This document shows, one piece after another, positions 10,318-22,021 of a stretch of 64,000 nucleotides of DNA. The stretch spans positions 3,905,001 to 3,969,000 of the forward strand of contig CP110632.1 in the NCBI GenBank assembly GCA_026210745.1, written 5' to 3'. The notes below the pieces were generated by a model. The model saw nothing but the letters and a program-made list of their open reading frames with translations. It ran no database searches and was not told the origin of the DNA. The position numbers and the translations under genes are program-made. Positions within the stretch are counted from its first letter, which is position 1; each line of letters begins with the position of its first letter. This DNA is from Exobasidium rhododendri (lineage: Eukaryota > Basidiomycota > Exobasidiomycetes > Exobasidiales > Exobasidiaceae).

Positions 10318-13300
10318 ATGCTTCGTCGGAAACTCAGGCGTGACGACTCTTCAAGCACGCCAAGCAACCACAATGCGGCCGGAGGACAGACTCACGAGCT
10401 AGGCACGAGTAAGCAGCATGAGTCCTTCTCGCCTCCTTCTTCATCATCGTCGACGACAAATCTATCGAGCAATCGCAAGCTCTACAGTAGCAGCAACAAT
10501 TCTAGTGAAGTCACGCCGAAGCTGTCCCCGTCATTGCAAGAAACGTTTCCAAAGGGTTCACCTGCCACCGCCGCCTATCCACAATCACGACAACTGCCTA
10601 ATAGCAACAGTGTGGATGGTATGGAGCAATTCTCATCGTCTTCCAACAGTCAAGGCGGTGCTTTCTACCAGTACCCTGGGGCAGCTCAGAGTGTCAATGC
10701 GGTGGCTTCAACGTCTATAGGGAGGAGCCAATCGGCATTCAATTTTATCTTCTCCAAGGCGAAGGCATCGTTTTCATCATCATCCCAGCAGCACCATCAT
10801 CAACATCAAAATCAAAATCAACATCAACTGCCGCCAAGTCAAGAGCAGCACCAGCAAGCCGGACAGCGTGCACGAAATGCCCCAATGAACCCATCCGCAT
10901 CCATCTCATCACTCAATAATTTCGGAAGTGGAAGTCCAGGAGAAGAAACATTCGTGCGGCCTCGAGAGCTCTACCAGCAAGGAGGGGGTTCGATTCCACG
11001 ATCATCGACCTCAGATTTTGATGTCCCTCGTTACCGGTCAACTACTCAGGGCCAATCCAGCTTCGGAGACGAACCCACGCCAGTATCTAGTCCAACGAAG
11101 CGATCTATTTTTGGAGGAAGCCGAGAAAGGAAAGCTTCCATAGCCTCGATTGGCAAAGGTGGAAGCACTTTGGCATCGGCGATGGGCATCACCGTCTCTG
11201 GTACAGAAAAGAGTGGTACTTCAAATGGTGGTGTCTCGGCAGCATCACGACCACAGGCCTCTCATTCACCTCTGAGTAGAAGCTATCGTGGTGAAGTGCT
11301 TGGGCAGAATTATGGGCAGTTTAGCAAGAGTCAGTCAGATATCCAGATGAAGAGTGCAAGCGATTTTTCTTCACCGACGGCTAGAGCGACGGACGTGCCA
11401 CCAGTACCACATGTGCCTGCTAGCATCGTAGGGAAGGCGAAAGCGAGCGACAAGAACTTGTTGCAATCTCCTACAGCGTACCTTGGCTTTTCAAAGAGCG
11501 TAGATGACTTAAGTCGACACCCATCACCAGACCTGAAAACCAGCAGAAGTAATAGCTCTAGCCATGACGCATTACCGGTCACGGGAGGAACCTGGGGAGA
11601 GCTGGGAGTTCCTGAAGCAGGCGAGAGCCGTCGGGCAAGTGATACCGGTGCTATGGTTGGCAACCAATTAACGTCGAGCGGATCCTTTGGTCAGGGAGGA
11701 ATAGGGCAAATTCCTTTTAGCTCAGCGCCCATTTACCAGAACAATCCGACCCAGCAAAACACAGCCTGGCCTCAAATGTCTCTTCCACTTTCTCCAGTGC
11801 AGAATTTCTCCACTGTTTCGACTTCATCATCCCATATATCCACGAAAGAGCAAGGAAAGGCATCTAGAATGCATTTGAATCGTCGTGATCAAGTACCCAT
11901 TGTACCATCGCAGAAGATGCCACCTCCCACTTTGAGCACCTCGTCACAATCTTCGCACAGTACTAGACCGCTTCCCTTTGGTGTTGATCATGAAGGCTTC
12001 CTCAACCGAAACGTCAACATTACTTTGCCATTGGCTCAATTGGTCGATAGCGGAGGGTCGAGAGGGAAAGAAAAAGACATTGCAAAGGGCTGGAAACCGT
12101 ACAAGGTTCTGCTGAGAGAAGGCAAGTTGTTCTTCTACAAGCCGACAGGCACAATTGCAGATGAAGTCAAAAGCTTGTTCATTGCCAGTCCGACCGGGCA
12201 AGATGCGGGGTTGCCGAACAATCGAGAGGCAGGAATCAGCTTGGAGGAACTTATCAGGAACAAGGTCGGCAGCACTCAGGAGTTGCTGGCCGCCACGTCG
12301 CGCGGTACCATGGATCGTGGTCTCCCAACGAGGCTGCCTCTCAAGCGAGCGAACAACAGCAACATTGAACGACTGTCGGCCATTGCTGACGATCAAGAAG
12401 ATGATGCAGCCCTTTCATCGCTTGACAAGGGTCGAGGCTGGGAAAGAGCAGGAAAGCACCAAGACTTGATCCTCTCTGAAGAAGAAAAGGAGCCAACGGA
12501 GTGGAGGCAGCGAGTGGAGGGGGGATCGATAGAAGCACTTGCTCACGAGTTCGTCTTTGCCACGCAAATGAACGATTCTACGACCTCCACTACAGCAGAA
12601 GCAGAGGGCTTCCTTTACTCGATTATCGTTGCTATTCACTCGTCTCAGCTGTCCCTTCGTCAGTATGTGGCGGAAGTCGACAGGTGGACGAGAGTGCGGT
12701 TGAAGTCAGAAAGGACTGCAGAGAACACTAGACATAATTCCTTAGAAGACCCCCTCAAGGCGAGGATTCGTCTTTTGACGGAGAGCGACATTGTCAATAT
12801 GGTCTCGAATCGGGAGGAGACGTTGAACGCTCTAGAAACACTGATACAGACTACCTGGGCTCACGATGACGTTCAGGCAGAAGCACAACTAGCAAACGTT
12901 CTAACGTGTGATCCTTGGCAATCGGGTCGAGATTGGATAGGTCCATCAAAAGAACGCTCCTCTGAACTGACTAAATTTGCCTCAATCCTTCGAGCTTCTG
13001 CTCTTCTTTCCCTGGAGCCAGGAGAACTTGCGCGTCAGATTCATCTCTACACTTCTGCTCAACTTGATCGACTTCAATTGCCTCCCGACTCCCTTTTCCG
13101 ACTCGTCAATCGCGATCTGTCCGAGACTGTTCAGCTTTTCAGCTTTGATTGGACGAGACCTCATTTCCTGACAAGACTTGTACTGGACCACCTTTTGCAG
13201 CCCATTGCTTCACTGGAGGGTGCTGGTAGTGGTGGAGGGGGAGGGGGTGGCGGCGGGGCAGGGGGAGGAGGAGGGGGATTGCATGGGGCCAAATTAAGAG

Positions 13301-16300
13301 CCTCTCTGCTGCGACATTGGATCGCCGTTGCTTCATACCTCCTCAAACTGAACAACTTCAGCGCCTGGCTTTCTATTTGCGTTGCATTGTGCTCTCGTTT
13401 CGTAGCGAGATTGGGTTCCTCTTGGCGCTTTGTTGCCAGCAATGATCGCGCGCTTGTCAGCAGTGTCTGGGCTCCGATCCTGGTGCAGATGGGCTGGTCC
13501 GACGTGGCGTATCACGGCAAAAGTGCGATTAGTAGCTTCCTGCACGATGCAACGTCCATCAAAGCTTCAATGAGTCAAGTCATACTGCACAAGAATAAAT
13601 CGGTCGCTGACACTTGCGCTCTTCCGTACTTTGGCAACTCGCTCCTTGCCTTACTTCAACCCTCTGGACGTCACGACAGCAACAACCTGGTCAGTATCGT
13701 CTCCTTGCAAGCGACAAACACGACTGCACTCGACATTCTGGCGCTGACAAGGCAGTGGCGGACAATGACGGACAGCAGACCCATACAAGAGGTTCCCAAT
13801 CCCGACAAGGCCGTACAACGAGCTCTGCAGGCTCTAAGCACACTGAATCAGGCATCGAAAGACATTGATCTTTCTCGCATGCTGGAGCTTTCGTTACATT
13901 TGGAAGGACCGTCGCTTGGCAAGGTTGACACGAGGAGTCCTATGCTTCTCAATAGGACCACAGCTGGTTATGCTGCATCGCCGTTGCTGTTCCCTCAGTC
14001 CCTGCCGAACTTGTCCCTACTGGAGAAAGAGACTGTAGACCGGCTGATTGCTAATACGGACAAGATCGGTGAACGTTCCACAAGCGAAGGGCCCCGCTTA
14101 TCGCCGTCCAAGCAGCCATCATCCTCGCCATTCGACGCAGCAAAGATCGTCGAGCGGAACAACGGCAGTCGTCCGGCCCTGCACACTTCTGCTTCCTCTT
14201 CGTCCAAGCATCGATCGATGACGCTGCCATCTCGGCAACCATCGCGCGACGTCCCATTTGCAAGTATTGTCGAATGGTCGACGAGTGGCCCAGTCTTGAA
14301 CGATGACAATCTCCTCAAGATTGGCTCCGATCTTGTCATGTGGAACGTGCCTGATCAGGTCGCCTCGCCTTCCGCTCTCACCGCGAACAAGCGATTCTCA
14401 CAAGAGATTTCCCGATCTTCCAGACCAGTGTCCCAAATCTCCAAGAGGTCCAGTCTACCGGCTAGCAATCGCAACTCCGTAGTGGATCCGCCAACAGTGC
14501 ATGTGCAGGTCACTGTAAAGTCGGCCTCGCTGGAAAGACTTGGTGAGTACACGCGAACGGGAAAGAAGAAGAAGACGACAGAGATAGAGAAGAAAAAGGA
14601 GAAACTGACGTTTGTTCTGTTGATCATCCACAACAGTCGATGTGCTTGTTCTGGGAGTGCAGCACATCACCCTCAACCCTTCGGATGACAATTTGGAGAC
14701 TAGCCTCACTCCTCCTAAACGGTTCTGTCTCAACATGGACTTAGCCTCCTACCGGAAGACGTTCTTGGCCACGTATCGCAGCTTCTGTGCATCTAATACT
14801 TTGTTCGACCTGCTTCAGATCCGCTTCAAGGGTGCGATCAGGGCTGGGCGAGAGTTGGGATTGGCTCCTCAGCATCGTTCGTTTGCATCCTTCCCCTCCT
14901 GGTCTGTCGCCGAGACAGTCAGTGCGAGCGCTTCTGCGATAGACTGGGAAGTGGTGCTTGCAATGCGATCAGGTGTGACCAACATACTAACGTCCTGGAT
15001 TGCGCAGTACCCTCAAGACTTTACAGAGAACGACGCCCTATACAGGAGTGTTCACTACTGGGTCGCAGAGGTTGTAGCGTCGACAACTGTAGAGGACGAC
15101 AGCGAGTGGGAAAAATGTGTTGCTTCTCTTTACGACGTCCTGAACCAACTCCAGACCAGTGTCATGACTTGCTGCATTCAACCGGTGGAAAGGCGGGCAG
15201 TGAAACGATCGAGCAAAAGGGTCTCTCGGGCTAATGCCATGCAAGCAAGTTCAAGGTCGCCTAGTGCAGTCGATGAATCTACGCTGGCCGCGATTGACTT
15301 TGACGAAGCTACGCCTCATCAGCTGATCGACTACCTGGAGTCGGTGGCCAGAGTCTTCTTTGAAAAGATTGAAGACAAGGACCTACTCATGGCAAGTGAG
15401 CTATTCCAGAGTCGTTGCAACGATCCAATGGCTTGGTTCATTGCCAAGAATTCCTCAAGCTCGCTTGCTTCTCAACATCCGGACGAAATGCCTCACGTAA
15501 ACAACATGTACAAGTTGTTGGAATTGATACGATGGCCCCGAGACGGACCTTCGATATCACACCGACTAGCAGCTACGATTCGAGATGCGTGTGCAGCACA
15601 GAATCTACTGCGAGGCTGGATAGCCATTCACATCATTGAGTCGCGGATCGGGCTGGCAAAGCGACAGGCGAGGATCGAAAAGCTGTTGGACGCTGTGTGG
15701 ATCTGTCGAGCTAGGATGTTCAACAGTCGCTTGGAGGAACCTTCGTCGTCGTCGTCGTCGTCACCATTATCGGCAGCAGCAACAGCAGCAACGCCATCAG
15801 TGCCGCCCAAGGTCATCTTCCAGGAACCTACCATTGCCTCCTTTGTAGAATGTCTCATTGTCGGCAGTCTCACGTCATCGGAGAGTAGGCTGTTCACAAG
15901 AGCGTGGCAAGGTGTAGCGGAAAAGAGGAAAGGCAATTGCGATAGCCTTTCATCTCTTTACCCTTCTGAGGCAACAGCCGAAGCATATCGCGAAGCAAAG
16001 GGAAAGACGTGCACGCCAGACATTGGTTGGATCCTGAAGACAATGGCAGAAGTGATGACGAAGAGAGACTTGGAGGTGATGGAAGAAGGGCAAGATAGTA
16101 GTCTCGTTGACTTTGAAAAATTCAGGACAATGCACAACTTCATAGAGTCGAGTGTGTCATTCTACAACAAGGGCAAAAGCAACGCTCTTGATCCTGAACT
16201 GGTGGAATTGGCAGGTGCCAGGTTGACTGCTATGCAAAGTGCACTCCGGAATGTGACGTGGGAAAGGCGAGCGTTCAAGGAAGACGCCGCGCAAGAAGCA

Positions 16301-18256
16301 CTCACTGCCCTACCCCCTTCCGACTCTCTACACAGTAGCATCATGAAAGGTGCTAGGCCATTGTCGGACATCACTGCCCTTCAACAAGAGAAGCATCGGC
16401 GAGATCGAAGGGCCTTGGAGCTGCTCGAGTACATTCAACATACAAAGAGAACACAACAGGCGGCAGCAGCAGCAGCAGCAGCAGCAGCGACGGCGGCCGC
16501 AAAGGCATCAAGTGTAAGCGAACAATCACCGCAAAGCCGATCCAGCTCTTCACCTCCCTTTGTGGCTTCAGTCGGATCTTCTACTGGCCCTCTAGCTGCT
16601 GTGAACGCTGCTTCGGCGTCTACGAGTGAAAAAAAGACCAGGAGAATGACTGCGTTGTTCCGAGGAGCGGTTCGACCGATGGGGCTGATGAGCTCATCAG
16701 TTTCTACGGAAAAGTCTATTCACTCCAACGTCGATCAACATCATCATCTTACCCATTCCACCGCCGAATTGCTTTCCTTGACGCCCACCCAAAAGTCCTC
16801 CCTTGTCTTGAATTGTGGATCAAGCGTGGCCAATGTCTGGAATAACGGGCAAAGGAATCACGTTTTTCATCTGTCACTAGCTGAAGGTGGGCATGTATTG
16901 CTTCAAGCGACCAGTCAGAAGGAAATGGTGGAATGGTGCAGCATCATTGAGAAGACGAGCAAAAGCTTTGCCGTGCCTAACGCAGCCTACTTGCAAGATG
17001 GTTCCGGATCGAAGGGGAAGGGCAGTCAGAAGAAAGGAGGTGCTCCCTCTGTTGCTCTATATGGCACGGAATTGCAAAGACTCGTCGACTTTGAGAAGAG
17101 GACAGTGCCTTTGGGATTAGTTCGCATGTTGGAGGAAGTGGAAGCAAGAGGACTACGAGAACAAGGCATCTATCGTATCAGTGGCGCAAAGAATGCTATA
17201 GAGCTGTTGAAGTTGGCTTTCAGCAAACAATCTGCCGAGTCAATTGACCTAGCTCATGGAGACTACTCTGACATTCACACCATTGCTGGGGCCATCAAGC
17301 AATGGTTCCGTGAATTACCTGAACCTGCTGTTCCGTTTGCATTTTATCATCGAATCATCGAAGCGGAAAAGATCGAAGACGAGGAAGAAAGGCTTTATAC
17401 GATCCGAGATCTGGTCTGGGATTTTCCCGCGCCTCATTTCAATCTGTTGAAGAGAATTAGTCAACACTTGTCTTTGATCTGTGAAGAAGGAGAGTACAAC
17501 TTAATGGCACCACATAACATTGGACTGGTGTTTGGAACCTCTCTCCTGAATCCACCCCCTGGCCCAAGCAGCGTTGCGGAAAGCTTTGGAAACATTGGAA
17601 AGGCAGCGCACATCGTAAAGATCATCTTGACGATGCACGACTGGCTCTTTGAACCTGAACCGGAGCCCGAGCCCGAGCCGGAAACAGAGCCAGACATCAA
17701 GGCAGGAGCAGAGGCAGAGCTAGAGCCAGAGTCAGAAGCAGAAGAGATTGTCACGAACGACGATGGGCCAGAAAAGCTAAGGGAAGAATTAGAGTCAAGC
17801 TCACAGGTACCGACCGAGAGCGATGGTTACGAAGAAGAGCAGCAGCAACGACATCTGCAAGAACTGGTCGATAGTGAAATTGAGGAGGGAAAAAGGTTGG
17901 AGGAAGAAGAGAGCACAGTCATCAGCTCTTCCACGTCCCAGACGATCATTCCAGGACAAGGGAGTGGCTTCAGGAATGGCACGATACCTTCCGTCACCCT
18001 CGATTCTCCTCCTCCTACTACTACTCCTGCTACTACTACTGCTGCTGCTACTGACCACATCCAGGCTTCTACAAACGGACCGGAACAAGTACCGTCGAAA
18101 GAAGTCGGTGACGCGGTCAAGAATGGAGGTCTAGGCGCAAAAGAAGTGTCTAATCGAGATCGCATGCTGACCGATTCAGTCTACCTGGACGCTACCGATG
18201 CCATTGCTGTCCTATTAGACCCATTTGAAGAAGAGGACGATGCTTCGGAAGAATGA
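10318..18256 (+). CDS. BEM2: BEM2-like RhoGAP with RasGEF and PH domains
   Basis: The spliced model is join(10318..14542,14637..18256), 2,614 residues, with one 94-base GTGAGT...CAACAG intron. In order: about 550 Ser/Gln-rich residues; a PH-like segment (EGFLNRNVNITLPL, then GWKPYKVLLREGKLFFY, near 558-625); a CDC25/RasGEF domain (about 900-1120; QIHLYTSAQLDRLQL, NNFSAWLSICVAL); a RasGEF-N-like segment (about 1430-1560; SYRKTFLATYRSFCASNTLF); a second PH half near 2070-2190; and a RhoGAP domain (about 2223-2410) with arginine finger in REQGIYRISG. Bem2 is the Rho1 GAP acting in budding, cell-wall integrity and polarity, and yeast Bem2 has the same order in 2,167 residues. Oddities are a poly-Gly insert inside the RasGEF domain and an EPEPEPEP tail after the GAP domain. 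The ATG at 10318 is used. A frame extending five codons upstream begins with TTG. Confidence 0.88.
13221..13278 (+). repeat. G-rich poly-Gly tract
   Basis: A purine-rich G-dominated run encodes a Ser/Gly/Ala stretch inside the RasGEF (CDC25-homology) domain of the BEM2-like protein. It is probably a surface-loop expansion. Confidence 0.85.
16461..16490 (+). repeat. GCA triplet repeat (poly-Ala)
   Basis: About nine GCA units encode a poly-Ala run in the linker before the second PH-like segment of the BEM2-like protein. Confidence 0.85.
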
Positions 18257-18686
18257 GAAATCAAGCCCCTTTCCTTCTCTTTTCCCTTTTGTAATAGTAG
18301 TAGTCACCCTGTACTTATGCTATCGATCGTTGACGACGTTCGATATAGCGACATTGTAGATGGAAGCGAGGCGAGGATGTAAGAATTGGCTCTAGCTTCA
18401 TAGCCTTCGGCAGGGCCATCCACTGTTCGCACTGTTACGTCGTGTAAAGTGAACGGCGCTAAGTTATCCGTCCAGCGGCCGACGACCACGTGGCGCCCCC
18501 TCTTCCCAGAATATTGTGGAGAAGTCTTTTAAGGCTCGCTCTTAGCTTTGCCGTGTGTAGCCCTTCGAAAGTGCTTCCTGCTCACATTCACCGCCCCTCT
18601 CTCCTGTGTCACTTCTGATCCGGCGAGCAATTAATAGGTTCGCCTATCTGAAGCAATCAAATATCTTCCCCACCCTTTCCTTCTTC
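18257..18686. other. Intergenic region downstream of BEM2-like gene
   Basis: These 430 bases hold the 3' end of the BEM2-like transcript and the promoter of the next gene on the same strand. The last 150 bases are pyrimidine-rich, as is common before fungal start sites. Nothing else was recognised. Confidence 0.5.
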
Positions 18687-20597
18687 ATGTCTGTCCCCGA
18701 TTCCCATCTCTCCCCTTCAGAAGGTTCAAAATTCAAGCGATTCCTCAAAAGATTCGGTAGAAGAGCCAGCGACGAGACTCGAAGAGCAGGCGGACCTGCA
18801 GGAGAAGTTGACGAGGAGGAGGAGGAAGTGAACCATGAAGAGGCTCAACAGGGTACGACGGCTATAGGTTCCGGCGGCGCTGCTACTACTGCTCCTATTG
18901 TCGACGGGACTGCGCTGGGCTCGAAGAAACCGGGCTCGATGAGGAGTCGAAAGGGTAGTAAAAGTGGTGGTGCTGGCGCAACGAATACAGTGACGACAAA
19001 GGGAAAAAGAAGCGATTCTATAGCTGGTCGTTTCTTTCAAACTTCTGCAAATGCACCTCCTCTGCCTTCCTCTCCATCACAACAGAAGAACAATATTTCT
19101 TCAGGTGTGTCTTCTGCAGCTGCCTCGCCTACCATATCCACCGCTAGACCTGGCTCAGCATTCGGTGGGACTGGCACTGAAGGTTTGGCAAATACTCTAA
19201 CGATTCCACAGACAAGTAGCAGTCCAGCACCGCAATTGAGCGGTGTTCCTCGGCATGAGCCAATAGCAACTGGCGATCTCATGTCTTCAGCAGGCAAGAG
19301 CAAGAGTAACACTGGTCTATCAACGGGCAATGGAGTACGATCTTCCAGTCAAATGAATGGTCAACCTTCACTCACTGCTGCCGAGAACTCTCATGGTAAC
19401 ATGGATCAAAGCAACGGTGTGGCTCGTCAAAGCAGCTACGACAGTGTACAAAGTAGGAGACAAGGCTCGTCTGAGATCGATAGTGCAGAAGGAGGCATTC
19501 GTGAAAGAGATAGTCTGGATAATCGAACAATGGACACTGGAAAAAGTAGAGCTAGTACTAAACCGACTACCTTGATGAGCCAAGATGCACCAGAGAATGC
19601 CAATGGAAGCTTCATGTCCTCTGCTCAAATTGCACAGCATCGACATGGCGAAGTAGCAGCGGCATCGCCTCGAGTAGCTTCGTTGAGAAGTAGCAACAGC
19701 GAAGGGTTGTACAGTCCGTCCATACAATTTGCACCACAGGCACCACTAGGTAGAACGATCAGTGGAACGATTGTGCAGCTTCCTGGATCGGTGGAAGAAG
19801 TGCCTTACATGAATGTCCCGACTCTTTCTAGACCCCATCCCTCAAATAATCCTATGCCTGGTGGAATGCCCGCTGACAATGCAAGTATTCTGACGCTGGC
19901 CTCTTCAACGGCAGCAGCTAGCATCGGAGGTGGAGCAGCTTCTTCTCGTGGTGGCCATTCTCACGCCACGCCAAGTTTGGGTGGAGCACGATCGATTGGC
20001 GGAAGTATGATGGGAGAAAGACGCACATCGTCTGACACCTACGCCAGCGTGAAAGCATTGCCTCCGATGAGTCGAAGAGGCTCCGATTCGAGCAGCAGGA
20101 CAAGCAAAAGCGTGGCTGCGAGTGCGACAGGTAGAAGCAGCGCTCAAGCAATGTTGAATGCAGCACCAGTAGCAAGTATGGCTGCTCCCGGAGCTCCTTC
20201 TGACCGCATCAGGTGGGTAACAAAAGGCATATCTGGACCCCGACCTTTACTTGCTAATGATGACCCTTCTCCTCTTCCTCTCCCTCTTCTTCTTCTCCTC
20301 CTTCTTCCTACTCTTCTTCTCCTCAGTCTTCATCGAACAGCCTCTCAAAGGACAATAGCGACACAGCTCAGTATTCCGATTTCCACATCCAATCAAATCA
20401 ATGCATTCGATGGGAACAGCACGCCACAAATTGCCGCTTCCTCTATCGCCGGTGCAGAAACGACGGCGACAAACAGTATCTCTAATCTACCCAACAGTAT
20501 CACGCCGAGTCCTTCTCAACAGCTCAATCACAATCACGAGCTCATAGCAAACGAAGCACTAAAGGCACATGTAGATCAGCTTGCCGCTATCGCTTGA
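18687..20597 (+). CDS. Ser/Gly/Ala-rich orphan protein
   Basis: The model is join(18687..20212,20327..20597), 598 residues. The 114-base intron (GTGGGT...CTCCTCAG) has a strong pyrimidine tract. It is a multiple of three and stop-free, so unspliced reading would insert an unlikely Leu-rich run (LPLPLLLLLLLPTLLLL). The N-terminus has a basic patch (FKRFLKRFGRRASDE) after MSVPDSHLSPSEG. The rest is low complexity except a block near residues 390-500: NASILTLASS, then RRTSSDTYASVKALPP. Similar Ser-rich blocks occur, as far as I recall, in uncharacterised proteins across fungi, so this may be the conserved core. I cannot assign a function. An upstream in-frame extension begins with GTG at 18606, and the first ATG is 18687. 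Confidence 0.6.
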   Translation: MSVPDSHLSPSEGSKFKRFLKRFGRRASDETRRAGGPAGEVDEEEEEVNHEEAQQGTTAIGSGGAATTAPIVDGTALGSKKPGSMRSRKGSKSGGAGATNTVTTKGKRSDSIAGRFFQTSANAPPLPSSPSQQKNNISSGVSSAAASPTISTARPGSAFGGTGTEGLANTLTIPQTSSSPAPQLSGVPRHEPIATGDLMSSAGKSKSNTGLSTGNGVRSSSQMNGQPSLTAAENSHGNMDQSNGVARQSSYDSVQSRRQGSSEIDSAEGGIRERDSLDNRTMDTGKSRASTKPTTLMSQDAPENANGSFMSSAQIAQHRHGEVAAASPRVASLRSSNSEGLYSPSIQFAPQAPLGRTISGTIVQLPGSVEEVPYMNVPTLSRPHPSNNPMPGGMPADNASILTLASSTAAASIGGGAASSRGGHSHATPSLGGARSIGGSMMGERRTSSDTYASVKALPPMSRRGSDSSSRTSKSVAASATGRSSAQAMLNAAPVASMAAPGAPSDRIRWVTKGISGPRPLLANDDPSPLPLPLLLLLLLPTLLLLSLHRTASQRTIATQLSIPISTSNQINAFDGNSTPQIAASSIAGAETTATNSISNLPNSITPSPSQQLNHNHELIANEALKAHVDQLAAIA

Positions 20598-22021
20598 AGA
20601 GCGCTTTTGGCTGAGATATTATGATAGACACAACGCGTGTCCTTTTGATCGCGATCCTTTGCCATCTCGTCTCATAACATTGAAGCTCATTGACCACATT
20701 GACGTCAGACGTAACTGATAAGTACGCCGACACAAGGTGAGACAATCATGGGATATACTAGTAAACATAGATAGACGAGTCCTCCTGGTGTCACTTTGCT
20801 GGGGCCGTTTCACAAGCTTTGAAATCCTGCTCCTGCCAATATCTAAGCTTGTACGATAGCTCGAGTGATTGCCTCTGCCGCGAGAAGTCTTTCTCAAGAC
20901 ACGTTCGGCGGGCTTCCTTGACAGGGGCAACGGGGTGGCAAATTTAGAGGGTAGGGATGCGATCTTGTCGATAGGGAGACCTTGTGATTTTATCTATATC
21001 TCTTTGATGGTAGGCTTCATTCGGCGGCCAAGCGGAGCCGAGCTGACTCGTGTCTTGCGAATCACTTTCACAGTCCCCTTTCACGATGCCATCCTTACCA
21101 CCTGTGATTCTCTCTACTCGGTCTGAAAGAGGAAGCCTTGTCTGCGTCAGGTGTGAGGACAGAGCTGGAGGGAGGAAACATTCTACGTGGAAAAGGGTCG
21201 GTTAATTAAGATGAAAGAAGTACGAAGCAGTGTTCTTACATTTCTTGGCTGCGAGAGAACAAATAAAGAGGTCTCAACTCTCACGTACCATCGGGACGAC
21301 CCCACGAGACTGCTACTGCATCTTGGCAACTACCCCATAATGTGCGGGCAACAGCTTTAGTGCGCAGCTGCCTGCATTGAGCCTGAGTCCGTTTCTTAGA
21401 TGTGCTCCATCTCCGCAACGTTGGGGGACAAGGCCGCGGTGCAAAAAGCTGCGAGACTAACATAACAACAAACGCCGTGAAGTGAGCATGCAGATTCTTG
21501 GCGTGGGTCTTCAAAGAGGAGATCGCGATACGTTGAGTCGGATTAGGGAATTTATCATATCTCCTTTTCTCCAGTACTGTACAAGATCCGCTTTTCACGG
21601 AGCCCAGCCCTTTTCCTATGAGGAATTGGCGTTTTCCTCACAACGGGAAAGGCGAATTGTATACTTGCGTATACAATTGCAACTCTTTAGATCGCGATTG
21701 GGAACCGGGCATTTTTCAAAGTAGACACGGGGTGGGGGGACGATACATTAGATGAAAAGCGTACTGTATTAAATTTGACAGGTCGTTCTGCCTAACAACG
21801 GACAGTACCCCAAGTGAGAAAAATGTCTGTCTATGCAGGGTGAGCCTGCCGACTTTATGGAGAATTAATTTTGGACGGGTAAGACGATCGACGTGGGTGA
21901 AAGATCGATAGCGGTCAGCCCGATCTCCCTGTACGTAGACTTATCGTCCTGTGTAGGCTAGCATCATCATGTCTTCTTCCCTCCCCCTCTTCACTACTCC
22001 TCCCTGTATTGTGTCATCACG
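20598..22021. other. 1.4 kb intergenic region upstream of bZIP gene
   Basis: No supportable gene was found on either strand. Features seen are a TTAATTAA at about 21200, a perfect inverted repeat at 21655-21678, and a pyrimidine-rich stretch just before the bZIP start. It probably contains the regulatory region of the bZIP gene. Confidence 0.5.
21655..21678. repeat. Perfect inverted repeat, 10-base arms
   Basis: Arms AATTGTATAC and GTATACAATT flank a four-base spacer TTGC. It lies about 345 bases upstream of the bZIP start codon. Such symmetry suits binding of a dimeric regulator, including possible autoregulation, but one such palindrome could occur by chance in 64 kb. Confidence 0.35.
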
